This document shows positions 36,501 to 44,708 of a stretch of DNA of 64,000 bases, piece by piece (position 1 is the stretch's first letter; the number at the start of each line of letters is the position of its first letter). A model generated the notes under the pieces. That model searched no databases. It saw nothing but the letters and a program-made list of their open reading frames with translations, and was not told the origin of the DNA. The position numbers and the translations under genes were made by a program. Location: contig NZ_AHMO02000007.1 in assembly GCF_000243715.2 (NCBI RefSeq), positions 124,001-188,000 on the forward strand. Direction: 5' to 3'. Source of the stretch: Leptospira broomii serovar Hurstbridge str. 5399 (GTDB lineage Bacteria > Spirochaetota > Leptospiria > Leptospirales > Leptospiraceae).

Positions 36501-36778
36501 TTGGTTAGCATAATCTTAACCGTCAATATTAAACGAGATCCGATAAACGGTAACTCGTTCGAAAACTTCCTCGCAGCGCAGGCCAAGCTAGAGGGTCGCA
36601 GAACTCGTATGCAGGACTAGAAAAAACAGTCGGAAGTTTTACATACACCAAGAACGGAGAATCCCGTTTACACATCATCCTCGGAGAGCGTATGCAGTTG
36701 CCGCATCTTTCGGAATTTTCGAAAAGACGCGCCAAAAAACCGAAAGCACTAAACGACTTTTTGCTAAAATCTCGTTAA
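36501..36778 (+). pseudogene. Probable frameshifted remnant of a small gene
   Basis: In the 473-base gap between tonB and the next gene, one plus frame reads protein-like from a TTG at 36501 (NSFENFLAAQAKLEGRRTRM) to a TAG at 36618-36620. A second frame, open from 36554, then continues with VGSFTYTKNGESRLHIILGE and FSKRRAKKPKALNDFLLKSR to a TAA at 36776-36778. The second part has no usable start of its own before an internal ATG. A one-frame slip near 36,600-36,620 would join both into about 90 residues. A TTGACA lies just before it at 36476. Family unknown; the reading is inference and a sequencing error is equally possible. The rest of the gap holds only the hairpin listed next. Confidence 0.4.
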
Positions 36779-36851
36779 TTTCTTTTTTCCAAAATGCGGA
36801 AAGAGTTACTCGTCGGCGCTTGAAAATCGGTTGAAATGGATTCGGCTAAAG

Positions 36852-36883
36852 GGGTAAGGTGTAATGCCCTCAAAAACTTACCC
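36852..36883 (+). promoter_or_regulatory. Hairpin in the leader of the 36,898 gene
   Basis: GGGTAAG (36852-36858) pairs with CTTACCC (36877-36883) around an 18-base loop; with one bulged G the stem extends by AA/TT. It ends 2 bases before the GGAG ribosome binding site of the next gene. It could influence translation or be chance. No T run follows, so it is not a terminator. Confidence 0.3.
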
Positions 36884-36897
36884 TTGGAGCGATAAGA

Positions 36898-37347
36898 ATG
36901 ATTCGTCTGGCAGCTTCCTGCATTATGATCCTTAGCTTTTTTCTTCTCCCTGTAGAAGCCCTGACTCCGCCTCCTTCTCTAGAATCACAAGTGGCTCATT
37001 CCAATTTTATTGCACTCGCAAGATTATCCAATGTTAAGGAAAGCAAGATTTCCGCGAATTCGATATCGGTGACGGCTAATATAGAAGTGTTAAAGCCCAT
37101 AAAAGGAGGCTCGGATTTACCGACAAAATTCGACTTAGCATTTCTCGTTTTCCCGGAATATTTCGGGAAATGGCTAAAAGCTCCTCCGCAAGAGGGAGAT
37201 TATATTCTTTTTTTAATTAAGAAAAAAGTAAAGGATAGCAAGGGAAAAGAGACGGAAGTGGTCGCTCTCTACGAACCTCATCCCTACGCCTTTCGGGAAT
37301 ACTCGAAAGAGTTGGAAGAAAAAATTCGAGCCGAAATCAAAAACTAA
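36898..37347 (+). CDS. Secreted protein of unknown function
   Basis: 149 residues with a signal peptide (MIRLAASCIMILSFFLLPVEA) cut after VEA. The mature protein has alternating beta strands (ISVTANIEVLKPIKGG, YILFLIKKKVKDSKGK) reminiscent of small periplasmic Ig- or OB-like domains that begin with a phrase like 'AHSNFIALARLSNV'. No cysteines after the signal. It precedes the papain-like protease gene by 18 bases and could act as a propeptide or inhibitor partner, as often found next to C1 peptidases; that is inference. Confidence 0.65.
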   Translation: MIRLAASCIMILSFFLLPVEALTPPPSLESQVAHSNFIALARLSNVKESKISANSISVTANIEVLKPIKGGSDLPTKFDLAFLVFPEYFGKWLKAPPQEGDYILFLIKKKVKDSKGKETEVVALYEPHPYAFREYSKELEEKIRAEIKN

Positions 37348-37365
37348 TTTAGTTGGGAGAACCGA

Positions 37366-39771
37366 ATGAAAATGCTCAGAAAAATTTCCGTTTTAATATC
37401 GACTATACTGCTCGCCGGGAACGGCGTATTCGGACAACCGGCAAAATTTCCGGGATTAGGAATGAAGCAGGAGCCGTTCGAGCTCCTGTCTTCCCTTAAA
37501 GAAGCTAATCCTAATCGAATTTCTCATCGCGGAATGGCCTCCAGCGTAGACCTCTCGGATTCGATGCCACCGGTGGGAGATCAGGGCCAACAAAGCTCCT
37601 GCGTTGCCTGGTCCACTGCATACGCAACAAAATCGTTCCAGGAATATAGCGAGAGGAAAGGAAGGGGGAATTGGAATTTAAAAGCTGCCGACGGTTCTCC
37701 TAACTATTCTTCCATCTTTTCTCCGGCGTTTATCTACAATCAAATCAACGGCGGAAGGGATAACGGCTCCTTAATTTCAGATGCCATGAAACTAGTGGTG
37801 GAAACCGGAGCGGCCACTTGGGATGCAATGCCGTATAACCCCAGTGATTATCTGACTAAGCCGCCCCAATCTGCATTCGACGTTGCCTCCAAATTTAAAG
37901 CCAAGGAATTCCTAAGGGTTCGGCAGACGGATCCGATGGAAGTAAAGAATCAGCTCGCACAGGGAAGACCTGTAGTCGCCGGGATCCTCGTTTATGAGAA
38001 TTTCATGAACCTAAAAGGTAAGGAAATCTATAAGGAAGGAGCGGGCAAAGCCTATGGTGGGCACGCAATTTCAATAGTAGGCTATGACGATTCTCAAAAC
38101 GCATTCAAATTCATTAATTCATGGAGCACGCAATGGGGAGACCAGGGTTACGGATACATCGACTATAAGTGGTTTACGAAAGTCTGTCAATCGGCGTTCG
38201 TTCTCGTTGATGAAGTAGCAAGTATACAGGAAGAACCGACGCCTGCTCAAACGAACGATAATAAACCTCTTCCCCCTGAGAAAACCAAACCCATACCTCC
38301 GAAGGAGGTTTCAGCATCGCAAGGGACCTACTCGGATAGAGTGCAAATCACTTGGGAAAGCCTCGCGGGAGCCATAGGCTACGAGATTTATCGAAAAGGA
38401 CCCGGAGATTCCGCATTCGCTAAAATCGGCCTTTCGCAAACCAATGGATTCACGGACGACGGCATCCAAAAAGATATGGCTTACGCGTATAAAATCGCGA
38501 CTCTTACGGACTCCGATTCTTCGGACCAATCGGATGGCGAAGCTATAGGCTATGCAAAGTCGGAAGAGCAAAAAGCGCCTGCAAAGGTAGTAGGTCTGAA
38601 AGCTAGTCGGGGTCAATTTTCGAATAAAATCGATATAATATGGGAAGCGATGGACGGAGTGGCCGAGTACTCCGTTTATAAATGGAGTACAGCCCAGAAA
38701 AAATATGTTCTTATCGGAAAAAGTAAAACCAATTCATATTCGGATAATAGTGCGGCAAAGAATGGAAGTACCGAATTATATGTAGTCGCAGCGATCAACG
38801 GAGGAAAGACGGGCGACCCTTCCGACGCCGCCTCGGGAAGCACTGCCAAAGCAGATTCCAAACCTCCGAAACCCGTCGGCTTGATCGCGACGAAAGGGCT
38901 GTATAACAGCAAGGTAGAACTTCGTTGGCAAAAAGTTAGCGGAGCATCCAGATATTTGATTTATCGCTATAATACAGGAGGACTTTTCGGTAGCGGGACT
39001 TGGTCGAAACTTGCCGAGGAAGCTAAAGAGAATTTCGTGGATGAGAAACTTCCGGCCCAGTATGCGTTTTATGCGGTAGCTGCCGTAAACAAAAACGGTT
39101 TAGCTGGACCTTTTTCGGACTACGCTTACGGTTATATCGATCCGAACAAACACAGAGGAGAAAGGCTCCCTTCTCCGACCGGCCTGAAAGGAAATCTGGA
39201 TGCAAAAAACAGTAAGATCACTTTAAAATGGGAGCCTGTCAAGGGCGCGTCGGAATATTACGTTTATCGCAAGAAGCGAGGATCTTCCTCCTGGAATTTT
39301 ATATCCTCGGCCAACGCAAAGAGTTCGCTATTTACCGCAGATATCCCCGAAAAGGAAACCTTCTTTTTGTATTCGGTTACGGCTAAAACGGACCTAGGAG
39401 GCGAAAGCGAATATTCTAGTCCCGTTTCCGCAGTGCTTTCCGCCGCAAAACCGGCAAAATTAATGAGAGCTTTCGGTGGAGATTCTACTTTAGAAAAATT
39501 TAAAGGGCCGTGGACTGCGATGTCCTGGGATGGATCGAAAGGAGTCAATCAAGTCTTACTGGAAATCGAGAGCCAAGATAACGTTAACTATGTGGTTAAG
39601 TTTAACAAGCAAAAGATTTTCGAAGGGAAATACGTCGAAAATAGCCCGATCATAGACAAGGACGGAAAATTCCGAATTGAAATCGAGAAAACCGGAGACG
39701 CGCTTTCGGTTACTTTGAAAGATAACGGGATTATAAATCAGAAATCCACACTGAGCTTTCTGAAAGAATAA
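37366..39771 (+). CDS. Secreted papain-like (C1) cysteine peptidase with fibronectin type III repeats
   Basis: 801 residues. Signal peptide to about residue 23, no long propeptide. PPVGDQGQQSSCVAWSTAYA gives the oxyanion glutamine (73) and nucleophile Cys79; YGGHAISIVGYDD gives His233; FINSWSTQWGDQGYGYIDY gives Asn251: a full papain-type site. Residues about 300-690 are four fibronectin-III-like modules, each with a PxxVx(A/G)SxG-type start and W...GA..Y.(I/V)Y strand pattern, three of them close copies. A C-terminal beta domain of about 100 residues follows. It is likely exported to the surface or medium, where the FN3 modules may bind a partner. A strong hairpin follows the stop. Confidence 0.88.
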   Translation: MKMLRKISVLISTILLAGNGVFGQPAKFPGLGMKQEPFELLSSLKEANPNRISHRGMASSVDLSDSMPPVGDQGQQSSCVAWSTAYATKSFQEYSERKGRGNWNLKAADGSPNYSSIFSPAFIYNQINGGRDNGSLISDAMKLVVETGAATWDAMPYNPSDYLTKPPQSAFDVASKFKAKEFLRVRQTDPMEVKNQLAQGRPVVAGILVYENFMNLKGKEIYKEGAGKAYGGHAISIVGYDDSQNAFKFINSWSTQWGDQGYGYIDYKWFTKVCQSAFVLVDEVASIQEEPTPAQTNDNKPLPPEKTKPIPPKEVSASQGTYSDRVQITWESLAGAIGYEIYRKGPGDSAFAKIGLSQTNGFTDDGIQKDMAYAYKIATLTDSDSSDQSDGEAIGYAKSEEQKAPAKVVGLKASRGQFSNKIDIIWEAMDGVAEYSVYKWSTAQKKYVLIGKSKTNSYSDNSAAKNGSTELYVVAAINGGKTGDPSDAASGSTAKADSKPPKPVGLIATKGLYNSKVELRWQKVSGASRYLIYRYNTGGLFGSGTWSKLAEEAKENFVDEKLPAQYAFYAVAAVNKNGLAGPFSDYAYGYIDPNKHRGERLPSPTGLKGNLDAKNSKITLKWEPVKGASEYYVYRKKRGSSSWNFISSANAKSSLFTADIPEKETFFLYSVTAKTDLGGESEYSSPVSAVLSAAKPAKLMRAFGGDSTLEKFKGPWTAMSWDGSKGVNQVLLEIESQDNVNYVVKFNKQKIFEGKYVENSPIIDKDGKFRIEIEKTGDALSVTLKDNGIINQKSTLSFLKE

Positions 39772-39805
39772 TAAACGTACTCTACAAACCTGGTCGACAT
39801 TAAGT

Positions 39806-39849
39806 AAAGACTCCTACCGGTTTCAACGGCGAATTCGGTAGAAGTCTTT
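39806..39849 (+). terminator. Long hairpin after the papain-like gene
   Basis: AAAGACT-C-CTACCG (39806-39819) pairs with CGGTAG-A-AGTCTTT (39836-39849) with one C/A mismatch, giving 13 paired bases around a 16-base loop. The 3' arm ends in TTT then CGTTT, a modest T tract. It lies 34 bases after the stop. The remaining ~140 bases to the EAL gene end show nothing recognisable. Confidence 0.65.
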
Positions 39850-39989
39850 CGTTTATAGCAATAGGCCGTTTTAGAGAAGCAAACTAAAACACTATGCGAC
39901 ATTAAAACTTTTTTGGGAATTTCGAGTAGCCGGTAAATAGGAAATTCGAACGATGACGACTATCCACAGATTAAAAAGGGATTCGGAAA

Positions 39990-41363
39990 TTAAATAAGTT
40001 CCACTTCTCTTGCAAGTGTGAAGATATTTCCGATTTCCTTCAACCTTTGGGTTAATTCTGTGGAACTGAGAATCGTCGTTACGGCGCTCTCCGGAAGTTT
40101 TTGCATTTCTTTGAATCGATCTTTATAGTCCTGAATCCAAATTTTGCGACAAAACAAATTCGCTTGGAAATAGTATACTTGGTGAGTGATTAGGAAGTTT
40201 AAAGAATCTATATCTTCCAAAGCTTCTGCAGTGATAATCGCTTCTCGGTTATCGGAAAGTCGACGGCAATAATCGATGAATGCAAGGTTATCTAAGAATT
40301 TAGTTAGATCCTGGTCCGCCTTAAATTTGAAGCTGATAGGATCCAATTTAAATTCCTTAATCATCTCGCCCAAGTCTAATACGACTTGATGACTTTGGCT
40401 TTTGACTCCGAAGTCGTCCGCTGCAAAGCTGATTCCGAAATTCCAGAATCTTCTACATACGGATTTAAGGGTAGCCTCGCCTTCCTCGTACGGCTTTTCT
40501 ATCAACTCCATACGAATATTCTGGGGATTCAAATTTTGCTTTAAAAGAAGTTCATGAAATCGAGTAACTTTCTCGTCCGTATCGAAGGTATCGATTAATG
40601 TTTGCGGAGAAATATTGAACTTCAATAATCCCGGCGATCCGTTGCAGGACATGATCAACTTTTCGAGGATCAAAAGTTCGATTCTATTTAAGTCCTGATC
40701 GTGCGGGATGTCGCGTATCAGATCGGCATAACCGGCATACGCTTCTCCACCGACAAAAACCTCGCCGCCTTTCATCGAGAAAGTATGATCTCTATGATTA
40801 TAATGAATAATCGGTTGAATTACCGCGTCGGGGCGATCGCTAGCGAAATAATCGTTTACGCGATTTAAATAGGTCCAACTCCAGCGGACCAGATTGTCCT
40901 TTAAATTCTTTAAGGAGGAAGACTCCAGCTCTCGAAAAATTTCCTCCACGTAGGAGATAAAATTACATTGGGTTCGACCTATGCCGAAATCGAAATTTAA
41001 ACTTCCGTTTCGCACGGCGCTATCATGAAATCTACCGATGGCAGCGTCGAAATTCGCCTGATTTTCAAATTCGGAGTTATCTAGGGGGGCAACCCCTATC
41101 AATAAATTCTTTTTGTCCCCATAAGTATAATAGCGGAGAAATTCGCGATGAGAAGGTTCTACTTCTGCGATCTTTTGCGGAATGAGTTGGATGAATTCAA
41201 CGAGAGAAATTACGGAAATACTTTGGAATCTAAGGAGGAAGATCGGCTTTCCTCGATTCTCATTGATAAATACAGTTTTGAATTGTTCTAAGTCCCCAAA
41301 ATCAAAGGACCTTAATTTGAGGTTTTGGGAATCTGTCATTTCAGCTTCGACTTTTATCGGCAT
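39990..41363 (-). CDS. Divergent EAL-domain protein
   Basis: 457 residues. The N-terminal ~190 residues are not recognised. The rest follows the EAL phosphodiesterase order: AVIQPIIHYNHRDHTFSMKG, VGGEAYAGYADLI (EAL read as EAY), LLKFNISPQTLI (Asn), IRMELIEKPYEE (Glu), ISFAADDFGVKSQSH (Asp-Asp), ITAEALEDIDSLNF (Glu) and YYFQANLFCRKIW (Gln). Most metal- and substrate-binding residues appear kept, so c-di-GMP hydrolysis or binding is plausible; the loop sequences are far from canonical. It lies 57 bases downstream of the UDP-glucose pyrophosphorylase gene on the same strand. A second ATG eight codons in is possible. Confidence 0.72.
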   Translation of the reverse strand: MPIKVEAEMTDSQNLKLRSFDFGDLEQFKTVFINENRGKPIFLLRFQSISVISLVEFIQLIPQKIAEVEPSHREFLRYYTYGDKKNLLIGVAPLDNSEFENQANFDAAIGRFHDSAVRNGSLNFDFGIGRTQCNFISYVEEIFRELESSSLKNLKDNLVRWSWTYLNRVNDYFASDRPDAVIQPIIHYNHRDHTFSMKGGEVFVGGEAYAGYADLIRDIPHDQDLNRIELLILEKLIMSCNGSPGLLKFNISPQTLIDTFDTDEKVTRFHELLLKQNLNPQNIRMELIEKPYEEGEATLKSVCRRFWNFGISFAADDFGVKSQSHQVVLDLGEMIKEFKLDPISFKFKADQDLTKFLDNLAFIDYCRRLSDNREAIITAEALEDIDSLNFLITHQVYYFQANLFCRKIWIQDYKDRFKEMQKLPESAVTTILSSTELTQRLKEIGNIFTLAREVELI

Positions 41364-41420
41364 TGGAGCGGACGGCTTTCCCCATAACGCCCGTAGACAG
41401 GATTTTAAACGACTGTTGTT

Positions 41421-42851
41421 TTATGTAAAGCGGAAACGTATCGTTTCCCCGGAGATTCGATTTTTGCCTAGTTCGGAGACTTTTTTCTGCAATGGATTCG
41501 GATTGGTTATAGTTACGTCACCTTCTATCTCTAAAGGAACGTCGAATAAGACATCCCCTTCGACTCGCAACGAGGTGCAGCGCACTAATGACGGAAGAGC
41601 TTTCATTCTTGAAGTAAAGTCAGTAATTTTTTTATAATAATTATCATCCATCTGGACGATCACTTCCCCTAGACCCGCACTTTTACGTTCCTCTGTCATC
41701 GTTATGGAAAAGTCAGAATTCAAAGTATATGCGTCAGAGCGGCGGACTAAGTAGTCTTCGCATTTTTTTACCGGCGCGAATCGATCTCTCGGAATGATGA
41801 TCCCTTTGGCTTTTGGAAAGTTTTGAATAGCGGATCCCATTGCGGTTTCCAACTGTAGGACCTCCTTCCCATCTATCTTCTTCGGATTTACGATCAAGGA
41901 TAAGGAAAATTTTCCGGAAACTAAACGCTCCTTAAGTGCATCCAGACGAATCCAAAGGTTATTCGTAGAAAAACTCCGAAATTTAGAAACTCCTTCAAAC
42001 TCGTTCATATGATTCGGAGGCACTTGTGCCGTTTCTAGCAATTGGTAATTTAGCTTTTTACCATCGACCGTCCTTCGAAAAATGGCGCCGCCTTTCTTAT
42101 CAGCAAGGGTTTTCGGAGTCATCTCCATACAGAATTCCAGTTCTTCTTCCATCATGTACCGTAAGATTCCCGGATGAACTGTGGCGCCTAAATTATCTCC
42201 GTTAGAGACAAAGGCGACTTTATATCCCTTCTCGATCAGCGAATCTAAGATGCCGGTTTCCAGAAGTGTAAACCAAATATCACCGTGACCGGGCGGACAC
42301 CACTCTTCATTTTCGTCCCCCGGGACCTCCAACGGCTTTAGGCTACTCTTGAGTAGCCTGGGAACCTTATGCTGCAGAAAACTTGTCGGGAAAGATTGAG
42401 AAAATCCGATTCGCTTTAGCTCTGCCCGACTCTGTTCCAAAGTGCTGAAACTGTCCATAAGCAATAGAGGAACTTCGATCTCATATTCTTTCCGAATAAA
42501 CTCGATCTGCCGAGCAACTATCTCCAAAAAAGACATTCCGTTTTTGATTTCTATGAGAGATTTCGGGCCGGACAATCCCATGCTTGTTCCTAATCCGCCG
42601 TTGAGTTTAATAACTACGAGCTCGTTTAAAACCGACGGATTTGGCCTACCTTTCGATTCGATCGATTCGAGAGAAATTTCGTCCGTACTAGAGTCAAGAT
42701 CTCCGACCTCTTCCCATTTTACGATTCCAGTCTCGCCATTTCGAACCTCGTCGACTTTTAACAAAAAGTCGGAAATGAATTCCACAGAAAGTCCGGCCTC
42801 AAGCATCTTCGCTTGAATCAATGCCTCCGATTCAGCTTTCATCGAATCCAT
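41421..42851 (-). CDS. UTP-glucose-1-phosphate uridylyltransferase (UDPGP family)
   Basis: 476 residues of the eukaryote-like UDPGP family (not the short GalU type). VVIKLNGGLGTSMGLSGPKS (around residues 80-98) is the nucleotide-binding loop, YKVAFVSNGDNLGATVHPGI holds the catalytic metal site, and NNLWIRLDALKERL and MGSAIQNFPKAKGIIIPRDR are further family blocks. A C-terminal beta-helix segment follows. It makes UDP-glucose for surface glycans or storage. Its start overlaps the upstream gene by 13 bases (or 4 if the second ATG is used). Confidence 0.9.
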   Translation of the reverse strand: MDSMKAESEALIQAKMLEAGLSVEFISDFLLKVDEVRNGETGIVKWEEVGDLDSSTDEISLESIESKGRPNPSVLNELVVIKLNGGLGTSMGLSGPKSLIEIKNGMSFLEIVARQIEFIRKEYEIEVPLLLMDSFSTLEQSRAELKRIGFSQSFPTSFLQHKVPRLLKSSLKPLEVPGDENEEWCPPGHGDIWFTLLETGILDSLIEKGYKVAFVSNGDNLGATVHPGILRYMMEEELEFCMEMTPKTLADKKGGAIFRRTVDGKKLNYQLLETAQVPPNHMNEFEGVSKFRSFSTNNLWIRLDALKERLVSGKFSLSLIVNPKKIDGKEVLQLETAMGSAIQNFPKAKGIIIPRDRFAPVKKCEDYLVRRSDAYTLNSDFSITMTEERKSAGLGEVIVQMDDNYYKKITDFTSRMKALPSLVRCTSLRVEGDVLFDVPLEIEGDVTITNPNPLQKKVSELGKNRISGETIRFRFT

Positions 42852-43240
42852 CGAATAATCCCCCTTGTATCGTAGGCCTCGTCGAATTCGCCCAACTCTA
42901 CCTCGTATTTTTCCAGAGATAAAGGATCGTACAGAAGTTTGACTTTCACTTCTCTGCCTCCATCTTGCTGAACCGGTTTTTCCGCTTCTTCCCCGTATCG
43001 AGGAAGAAACACCAGATAGGTATAGATATAAACAGTCTTCTTTGACGACTTTCTGTATTGAAGGATTCCCTTCCCGCTTATATCCCTCTTAACTATCTTA
43101 GTAAAAGGTATCGGGAATGTTCTGTTCCAAGTAGAAAGTAGAATCCTGTCCAGCTCCGAATATTTCGGTATATTCGAGTAGACAGGAGCGACCGCTAAGA
43201 AGAAGATCAGAACAAGTTTGGACCAATTTTTTCCCAACAT
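42839..43240 (-). CDS. Exported protein of unknown function
   Basis: 133 residues from the chosen ATG, which has AGAAGG six bases upstream and gives the clean signal peptide MLGKNWSKLVLIFFLAVAPV (cut after YS). A start 14 codons earlier would spoil the signal. The mature protein is basic and beta-strand rich (GKGILQYRKSSKKTVYIYTY, VKVKLLYDPLSLEKYEVELG). No family recognised. It overlaps the pyrophosphorylase gene and is divergent from the lipase-like gene, with about 50 bases between starts. Confidence 0.62.
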   Translation of the reverse strand: MLGKNWSKLVLIFFLAVAPVYSNIPKYSELDRILLSTWNRTFPIPFTKIVKRDISGKGILQYRKSSKKTVYIYTYLVFLPRYGEEAEKPVQQDGGREVKVKLLYDPLSLEKYEVELGEFDEAYDTRGIIRWIR

Positions 43241-43291
43241 CGAAACCTTCTGACATATTGCAGTTAACCTCGGATACTTCAAGCTTTTCGT

Positions 43292-44125
43292 ATGAAAAAA
43301 ACCTTCGCAAGCTTACGCGAATTCTATTACTACATCGTTGAAATATTCTCGTTTCTCTTCTCTCTGGCAACTTGCTATCTCCCGGAGACTCGAGAAACTC
43401 CGATCGAGCAAGCGGATATTTTAATCGTTCCCGGTTTTTTTTCCGGACCCGTATATTACAAAAAACTTACAAGAAACCTAGAAAAAGCCGGTTACAAACC
43501 CAAAATCCTAAAAGTTCCTCCGATTTTTTTAAGCACGACGAATATCATCCGATCCCTCGATTCCCAACTGAAAAACCTACCGAAGAAGTACGTTTTTCTA
43601 ACCCATAATACGGGAGGTCTTTTATGCCTCCTGTTACCGGATACGTCTAGAAGAAAGGTCGGCGCATTAATTACGCTAGGAACTCCTTTTCGAGGGACTT
43701 CGCTCTTTCGCTTTTTTGGACCGAAAGACCTGGACTGGAAATCTCCTTTGTTGGAAAAGATGTTCAACACCTTTCTTTTTATGGATCGTTTCCAACCGCT
43801 TTCCCCTTGGAAGGAGCTCTTTTTCCTCCCTAAATCTTCTTCGGAATTCGGACAAGGAAGGGATCTTTGGTTCGACGTCGTCGGGAATTTTAATATCGTG
43901 AGAGTAGAGGAAAATCTGCGTAGCATTACCGACTACTTGGAAAAGAATCATCCGCCAGGCAGTTCCTTGGAACACCACTCTAAATCGGATAAAAGTCGGA
44001 TCCTAGAAACCGAAATCCCCGAAGTCGAGAAGCCGTCGAAAACTAAGAAGAAAGTTCGAAGAACCGAAATAAAAAAACCGATCGGAAAGAAAAAGGTGCA
44101 ACCTGTTCGGAAGAAACGCAAATAG
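43292..44125 (+). CDS. Alpha/beta-hydrolase (lipase-like) protein without nucleophile serine
   Basis: 277 residues. ADILIVPGFFSGPVYYKKLT is the first strand and oxyanion loop, and VGALITLGTPFRGTSLFRFF is the lipase/PGAP1-type segment after the nucleophile elbow. The elbow itself reads VFLTHNTGGLLCLLL, with Asn106 where G-H-S-x-G-G has serine, so normal hydrolase chemistry is unlikely. The N-terminus holds one hydrophobic stretch (about residues 12-30), and the last 40 residues are Lys/Arg rich (TKKKVRRTEIKKPIGKKK). A non-catalytic binding role is my inference. Confidence 0.65.
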   Translation: MKKTFASLREFYYYIVEIFSFLFSLATCYLPETRETPIEQADILIVPGFFSGPVYYKKLTRNLEKAGYKPKILKVPPIFLSTTNIIRSLDSQLKNLPKKYVFLTHNTGGLLCLLLPDTSRRKVGALITLGTPFRGTSLFRFFGPKDLDWKSPLLEKMFNTFLFMDRFQPLSPWKELFFLPKSSSEFGQGRDLWFDVVGNFNIVRVEENLRSITDYLEKNHPPGSSLEHHSKSDKSRILETEIPEVEKPSKTKKKVRRTEIKKPIGKKKVQPVRKKRK

Positions 44126-44143
44126 GAAGTGGGAATCGAAACC

Positions 44144-44707
44144 TTATTGAATACGTTCTCTAAATTTGGAAAATGTCTCGTCATTGGAATCGAAACGAAC
44201 TTCCGTAGTCGCAAGAATAATTCCGGCAAGTGAAACTATACGGAGATTCAATAAAAAATCTTGATCCTCGAACAGTATCTGTCCTAAGAGCAGATATTCG
44301 GCCCCCGAAAGTTTTCCGAGGGAAATTACCTGATCAGAAAGAACTAATCCGCTTTCCTGAAAAGTCTGTTCACCCACTACCCGATTCAGCCGATCCCTTT
44401 CCAATAAAATAAAAACATTCGGATCGAAAAGTTCCTTAGTCAATTTATCCGTCAAAATTCCGCCCAACTGCGACTTTGATCCGTCCCCGTTCACTATATT
44501 CAAAATTCCTAATCTACCGGGTATTTTTCCGCCTTGAGATTTTGCAGAGGCGACGAATTGATTCTTTAAATCCCCGGCGACAGTTTTTACTGCGCTTTCC
44601 AAATCGGGAGCTTTATTTTTCGTTCCTAAAGAGGAGCAGTCTATCAGCAGGATCCCGATTGCACCGATTAGAAATAAATCGCGAAAAAATGTCATAGGCC
44701 GACCCAT
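44144..44707 (-). CDS. FlgO/CsgG-like lipoprotein
   Basis: 187 residues. A signal peptide ends at LLIDCSSLG. The domain has GRLGILNIVNGDGSKSQLGG, ELFDPNVFILLERDRLNRVV and VISLGKLSGAEYLLLGQILF, the FlgO/CsgG-type pattern (F.llER..l..ll.Eq...sG.v......lG...GAd.ll.G). Relatives sit in the outer membrane, in flagellar assembly or as secretion-pore subunits. Two possible ATGs differ by four codons. It directly follows the 7TM-DISM receptor gene on the same strand. Confidence 0.78.
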   Translation of the reverse strand: MGRPMTFFRDLFLIGAIGILLIDCSSLGTKNKAPDLESAVKTVAGDLKNQFVASAKSQGGKIPGRLGILNIVNGDGSKSQLGGILTDKLTKELFDPNVFILLERDRLNRVVGEQTFQESGLVLSDQVISLGKLSGAEYLLLGQILFEDQDFLLNLRIVSLAGIILATTEVRFDSNDETFSKFRERIQ

Positions 44708-44708
44708 A

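Noticed and set aside
36529..36735. Leftward 68-codon frame in the gap after tonB
   Set aside because: It is antisense to the two protein-like plus frames and has random-looking composition; the plus-strand reading is preferred.
42442..42816. 124-codon plus-strand frame inside the UDP-glucose pyrophosphorylase gene
   Set aside because: Complement shadow of a well-supported gene.
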